Program-made: the position numbers and the translations under genes
Shown: positions 60,572 to 64,000 of the stretch, piece by piece
Numbering within the stretch: the stretch's first letter is position 1
Layout of the letters: each line of letters opens with the position of its first letter
Assembly (NCBI GenBank): GCA_017303755.1
Contig: JAFLBS010000002.1
Coordinates: 372,001 to 436,000, forward strand
DNA length: 64,000 bases
Source of the DNA: Flavobacteriales bacterium
GTDB taxonomy: Bacteria; Bacteroidota; Bacteroidia; Flavobacteriales; Flavobacteriaceae
Direction: 5' to 3'
The notes under the pieces: model-generated
The model's input: only the letters and a program-made list of their open reading frames with translations
Database searches by the model: none
What the model was told of the DNA's origin: nothing

Positions 60572-61540
60572 ATGTTTCCAGCCGTTCTTGAAGTAGTAAT
60601 TTCCTTAGTTGTAGTTTACTTTTTGATGAGTACACTCGTTTCTTTTTGCAACGAGTTCATTGCTATGGTTGTCAATAGTAGAGGTAAAATTCTATACAAA
60701 TCATTGCAAAATCTATTGGACGAAAGTAAAGAGGAGGATGATTCGTTCATCAGTAAAATATACAAATCAAAATTCGTTCATCATCTCACTTCTAAATTTA
60801 GTATTGCTGATAAAATCAACAAAAAACCGAGTTACATTGGAACCGAAAATTTTGCAAGCGCTTTGATTGACGAAATTCAAAAAGGCGCTGGAAAAAAATC
60901 GTATGCTAAAGATTTTGATGAACTGAAGAAAAAGATTGAAGCATTAAAAGATTCATTTATTAAAACCAAATTACAGGAAATTATTATTGATTTGGAAGAA
61001 ACTCAACAAGCAAGCATTACGGCAATAAAAAAGAAGATTTCAGAATGGTACGATAGTTATATGCTGACTGTGACTGAAGTGTATAAAAATTACGTGCGTT
61101 TTTGGATTTTTGGGATTAGTTTTTTTATCGTTTTTACGATGAATATTGACAGTTTGGTGTTGATTGAATACTTCTATGAGAATAAAGAGAAACGTGAAGT
61201 TATGATCAGTTTTGCTGAAAATGTAGGAAAAGACGATTACAAAATAAACGATTCACTAACAGGAGATGAACGAGTTGAAGAAATTAAAAAACTAAAAAAA
61301 GTAGTTGTAGATGATTTCAATGCCTTCGATTTGCCTTACGGATGGAAAAAAGGAATGTCTAACACCTTAGAATACGAGAAAAATGTTTTGAAGAATCCAG
61401 TCAGAGATTCTGCTTTTAAGAAAATTATTGGTTTATTTTTAACTACCATTTCATTAACTCTTGGCGCACCATTTTGGTATCAATTGATGGTGAATTTGTT
61501 GGCGTTGAAGAAATCGATTACCGACAAACAACCTAAGTAA
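60572..61540 (+). CDS. Hypothetical membrane protein linked to the lysozyme-like gene
   Basis: 322 residues: one N-terminal helix (EVVISLVVVYFLMSTLVSF), a long charged helical segment, a middle helix (IFGISFFIVFTMNI), a second charged segment and a C-terminal helix (IIGLFLTTISLTLGAPFWYQL). It starts 17 bases after the lysozyme-like gene. Family not recognised. Confidence 0.6.
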   Translation: MFPAVLEVVISLVVVYFLMSTLVSFCNEFIAMVVNSRGKILYKSLQNLLDESKEEDDSFISKIYKSKFVHHLTSKFSIADKINKKPSYIGTENFASALIDEIQKGAGKKSYAKDFDELKKKIEALKDSFIKTKLQEIIIDLEETQQASITAIKKKISEWYDSYMLTVTEVYKNYVRFWIFGISFFIVFTMNIDSLVLIEYFYENKEKREVMISFAENVGKDDYKINDSLTGDERVEEIKKLKKVVVDDFNAFDLPYGWKKGMSNTLEYEKNVLKNPVRDSAFKKIIGLFLTTISLTLGAPFWYQLMVNLLALKKSITDKQPK

Positions 61541-61694
61541 GTAGAGTTGTTTTCCTATTCAAAAATAGGTGTTTAATCTTCAAAAAAACAGGAAAAACAC
61601 TTGTGTCTATTGTTCTTATAATCAATAATTTAGCATTTAAATTAATGCGTAAGCCGAAAAGCAAAAGAGTAGGCGTTATTTAAATTATTGTAGT

Positions 61695-61970
61695 ATGGGA
61701 ACTTTATTATTTGCATTGATGGGTTGGTGTGGAACCAAATGGCCAGGTTGGTGGCGCGGACCAAAACCACCACAACCAGATCCAGAACCATGGTGGCGTT
61801 TTGGAATCGCTGCTTTAGGAATTGCTGCCGGAATTGGTGGTGGATTGTTATTCAAAGACAGCTTTGCCAACGATCAATTTTTTGCAGGGCAAGTAGCAAT
61901 TGCTTCTTCGCTAGCTGCTTTTGGAGTGGCAAATGTTGTGACAGGAGTTGCATCAGCAATGAGAGGTTAA
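61695..61970 (+). CDS. Small glycine-rich membrane protein
   Basis: 91 residues. Start MGTLLFALMGWCG, then a Pro/Trp-rich stretch (WPGWWRGPKPPQPDPEPWW) and two Gly/Ala-rich helices (GIAALGIAAGIGGGLLF; VAIASSLAAFGVANVVTGVA). Composition suggests a small pore- or channel-like protein. It ends at a bidirectional terminator. Family unknown. Confidence 0.6.
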   Translation: MGTLLFALMGWCGTKWPGWWRGPKPPQPDPEPWWRFGIAALGIAAGIGGGLLFKDSFANDQFFAGQVAIASSLAAFGVANVVTGVASAMRG

Positions 61971-61991
61971 TTTACATAAAAGCCAAAATAC

Positions 61992-62017
61992 AAATGCCTC
62001 ATTTTATTGAGGCATTT
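61992..62017. terminator. Bidirectional terminator
   Basis: AAATGCCTC/GAGGCATTT hairpin with A and T runs on the two sides, between convergent genes. Confidence 0.85.
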
Positions 62018-62019
62018 TT

Positions 62020-62460
62020 TTATTTCTCGACTTTTGCTGTATAGGTTTTCATTCGTTCACCATTAATAAACATCTTCAAGGAATTCAAATGAATGGAAAA
62101 CTCCACTTTGTTCCATTCTTCCTCTGTTTCTGATGCTGACGTAAATTTATAATACAAAATATATTCAGCACTATCATAGCCTTTGGTGAATTTTAGTTCG
62201 CCGTCTTTACTGCATTCAAATCCCCAAATCATGGTTTGTTTGGGCTGCTCGTGCAATTGATATATGCCAGTTCCATTTCCATTTAACTCTACAATAGGTT
62301 CGGCACCTTTAAAAAAATAAGTCCCAGTAACCGGATAATCAATAGAAGTTGTAATGTAATGAACACCGTCTTTTGTGTTGATTTCAGTAGCCGAATTTTG
62401 TGCGATACAATTCATTCCAATGAACAAAATTGCTGCAATAAGTACTCTTTTTAGTCTCAT
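62020..62460 (-). CDS. Hypothetical secreted protein
   Basis: 146 residues from the ATG at 62460; upstream in-frame codons overlap purL and are unlikely to be used. Signal peptide MRLKRVLIAAILFIGMNCIAQ. The remainder is beta-rich (VTGTYFFKGAEPIVELNGNG) with a WNKVEFSIHLNSLKMFINGE end; no family recognised. Its start is one base after the purL stop, so it may be co-transcribed. Confidence 0.6.
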   Translation of the reverse strand: MRLKRVLIAAILFIGMNCIAQNSATEINTKDGVHYITTSIDYPVTGTYFFKGAEPIVELNGNGTGIYQLHEQPKQTMIWGFECSKDGELKFTKGYDSAEYILYYKFTSASETEEEWNKVEFSIHLNSLKMFINGERMKTYTAKVEK

Positions 62461-62461
62461 A

Positions 62462-64000
62462 CTATTTTGAATTAGTGTTTTCAATCCATAATCGAGCATT
62501 TACAAAAGCTTCAATCCAAGGGGAAACTTCATCATTTCTATCTTTTGGATAATGCGCCCAATTCCAAGGAAAAGTCGAACGCTCAATATGTGGCATCATC
62601 ACCAAATGTCTACCTGTTGTATCGCACATCATTGCCGTATTGTAATCCGAACCATTTGGATTGGCAGGATAACCTTCGTAAGCGTATTTGGCTACGATAT
62701 TGTAGTTACTTTCTTCATAAGGCAATTTGAATTTTCCTTCACCGTGCGAAATCCAAACACCTAACGTACTTCCAGCTAGTGTTTTTAGCATTACAGAATG
62801 GTTTTCTTGGATGGTAACCGACGTAAATCCGCTTTCGTGTTTGTGTGAATCGTTGTGATGCATTTTTCCGTGAATTTCGTGTTCCGGATTAATCACTTCC
62901 AATTCCATAAACAACTGACAACCATTACAAATTCCGACCGATAATGTATCTTCTCTTTTAAAGAAATTATCCAAGGCAGTTTTGGCTTTTTCGTTGTATA
63001 AAAAGGCACCAGCCCAACCTTTGGCCGAACCTAAAACATCCGAATTCGAAAATCCACCTACAGCACCAATGAACTGTATGTCTTCCAACGTTTCTCTTCC
63101 CGAAATCAAATCGGTCATGTGAACATCTTTAACATTAAATCCGGCTAAGTACATAGCATTAGCCATTTCACGCTCTGAGTTACTTCCTTTTTCACGAATA
63201 ATTGCAGCTTTTGGTCTGTCATTGCGAGGAGTTTGCGACGAAGCAATCTGTTCTAGCTTTCCTGTAAAATGACTCGGAAAAACATACTTTAAAGGTTGAT
63301 TAGCAAAATTTTCAAAACGCTCTAACGACTTACCGTTTTTGGTTTGTTTTTGGTCGAGTAGGAACGAGGTTTCGAACCACATTTCTCTATAACTTGAAAC
63401 CTGAAACTTGAAACCTGAAACTTCAAGAAAATCTGAGTTTTCAACAGAACCTAATTTAAAATACTCCATTCCATTTAAAGCACTTTCAAAAGTAGCATCA
63501 TCTTTGGCTTGAAGAACTAGTCCAATATTTTCTGAGAATAAAATTTTTACCAAATCTTTTTCTGCGAATGCGTCGAACGAAATTTTTGCTCCTAAATGCT
63601 CATCGGCAAAACACATTTCTAATAAAGAGGTAATCAATCCGCCACTTCCGATGTCGTGTCCAGCAAGGATTTGATTGTCTTTGATTAAATTTTGAATCGT
63701 ATTGAATGCTTTTTTGAAGAAAGCTGCATCTTTGATGGTTGGAGTTTCAGAACCAATTTTATTTTGAGTTTGAGCAAATGAACTTCCGCCTAATTTAAAA
63801 TCATCTTGCGATAAATTGATGTAGTAAATTGAACCACCAGTCATTCCATCGCCATGGAATCTCTGTAAAACGGGTTCTACAACTTGAGTAATATCAGAGC
63901 AATTTCCTGCGGCCGAAATGATTACCGTTCCTGGTGCAATTACTTGATCATTTGGATATTTTTGCTTCATCGAAAGCGAATCTTTTCCGGTTGGAATATT
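62462..64000 (-). CDS. purL: Phosphoribosylformylglycinamidine synthase PurL, 5' end outside the window
   Basis: The frame continues to base 64000 (NIPTGKDSLS before MKQKYPND), so only the C-terminal half of the long PurL (about 1,200 residues) is present. Seen: the second ATP-grasp-like synthetase lobe (AGHDIGSGGLITSLLEM) and the class I glutaminase domain with its Cys in VGICNGCQLF, KAAIIREKGSNSEREM at its start, and the late SHGEGKFK. It converts FGAR to FGAM in purine synthesis. Two linker segments match intergenic repeats. Confidence 0.95.
   Translation of the reverse strand, partial: NIPTGKDSLSMKQKYPNDQVIAPGTVIISAAGNCSDITQVVEPVLQRFHGDGMTGGSIYYINLSQDDFKLGGSSFAQTQNKIGSETPTIKDAAFFKKAFNTIQNLIKDNQILAGHDIGSGGLITSLLEMCFADEHLGAKISFDAFAEKDLVKILFSENIGLVLQAKDDATFESALNGMEYFKLGSVENSDFLEVSGFKFQVSSYREMWFETSFLLDQKQTKNGKSLERFENFANQPLKYVFPSHFTGKLEQIASSQTPRNDRPKAAIIREKGSNSEREMANAMYLAGFNVKDVHMTDLISGRETLEDIQFIGAVGGFSNSDVLGSAKGWAGAFLYNEKAKTALDNFFKREDTLSVGICNGCQLFMELEVINPEHEIHGKMHHNDSHKHESGFTSVTIQENHSVMLKTLAGSTLGVWISHGEGKFKLPYEESNYNIVAKYAYEGYPANPNGSDYNTAMMCDTTGRHLVMMPHIERSTFPWNWAHYPKDRNDEVSPWIEAFVNARLWIENTNSK
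63218..63250. repeat. Intergenic-type palindromic repeat inside purL
   Basis: GTCATTGCGAGGAG...TTTGCGACGAAGCAATC is a member of the element found between genes at 2927-2980. On the coding strand it is read in frame as QIASSQTPRND, between the synthetase and glutaminase domains. Confidence 0.75.
63391..63429. repeat. Second repeat-derived segment inside purL
   Basis: AACTTGAAACCTGAAACTTG and AAACCTGAAACTTCAAG match the CCTGAAACTTGAAACTTGAA repeat at 43046-43070. In purL it is read in frame as LEVSGFKFQVSSY, in an interdomain stretch. Confidence 0.65.

Overview
The window comes from a low-GC member of the Bacteroidota, most likely Flavobacteriaceae and close to Flavobacterium. Evidence: menaquinone genes, promoters of the Bacteroidota type (TTG, about 19 bases, TAnnTTTG), very A+T-rich intergenic DNA, and the dispersed intergenic repeats usual in flavobacterial genomes. 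Both ends cut a gene: a PH-domain membrane protein at the left and purL at the right.

Layout. 1-5395: PH-domain protein, menA, a metallo-hydrolase, a TPR protein and menC. 5396-7558: envelope proteins. 7670-14231: a fatty-acid beta-oxidation operon (FadN-like fusion, thiolase, acyl-CoA dehydrogenase) with a MarR regulator and two palindromic operators. 14610-18150: lipoprotein, AraC regulator, bestrophin-like membrane protein, WG-repeat protein. 18152-23621: WYL regulator, HD phosphohydrolase, RNase Z-like hydrolase, divergent RtcB RNA ligase, TatD nuclease. 23840-27811: a Gabija-type defence pair (gajA, gajB) in very A+T-rich DNA. 27997-33266: cytochrome c, a stand-alone EF-G paralogue behind an attenuator-like leader, a PIN-like DUF434 protein and an atypical SDR protein. 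33269-42460: a tRNA-like gene, then endonuclease V leading a nine-gene operon around a MoxR ATPase and a vWA/beta-propeller protein. 42457-48678: an RNA-repair locus with two tandem small-ORF/terminator leaders, eleven A+T-rich tRNA-like genes, a T4 Rnl2-type RNA ligase, two tRNA genes whose halves are encoded in reversed (circularly permuted) order, an SPFH protein and an ERI-1-like exonuclease. 48870-64000: ordinary metabolic and envelope genes ending in partial purL.

The most interesting content is RNA repair and tRNA-stress machinery. At 45806-45882 the 3' half of a tRNA precedes its 5' half. Read in permuted order it gives a fully paired cloverleaf with the break in the anticodon loop, best placed between U33 and the wobble base, where anticodon nucleases of the PrrC type cut. 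Its promoter region shares a block of about 42 bases with the region upstream of rtcB 24 kb away, which suggests one regulon. The linear array carries all four GUN anticodons (Asn, Asp, His, Tyr), the three UUN split-box anticodons (Lys, Glu, Gln) and Arg ACG, largely the known targets of anticodon nucleases. In front of it are two leader ORFs. Each uses 19 of the 20 amino acids, and each has a copy of the downstream terminator's 3' arm inside or at the end of the ORF, as expected for attenuation that senses the state of the tRNA pool.

Working model (inference): damage to tRNAs stalls the leaders, the terminators fail, and decoy or replacement tRNAs plus ligase are made. RtcB and the permuted tRNAs are induced together. 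RNase Z-like, HD, endonuclease V, exonuclease and Gabija functions form a wider RNA-damage and anti-phage neighbourhood.
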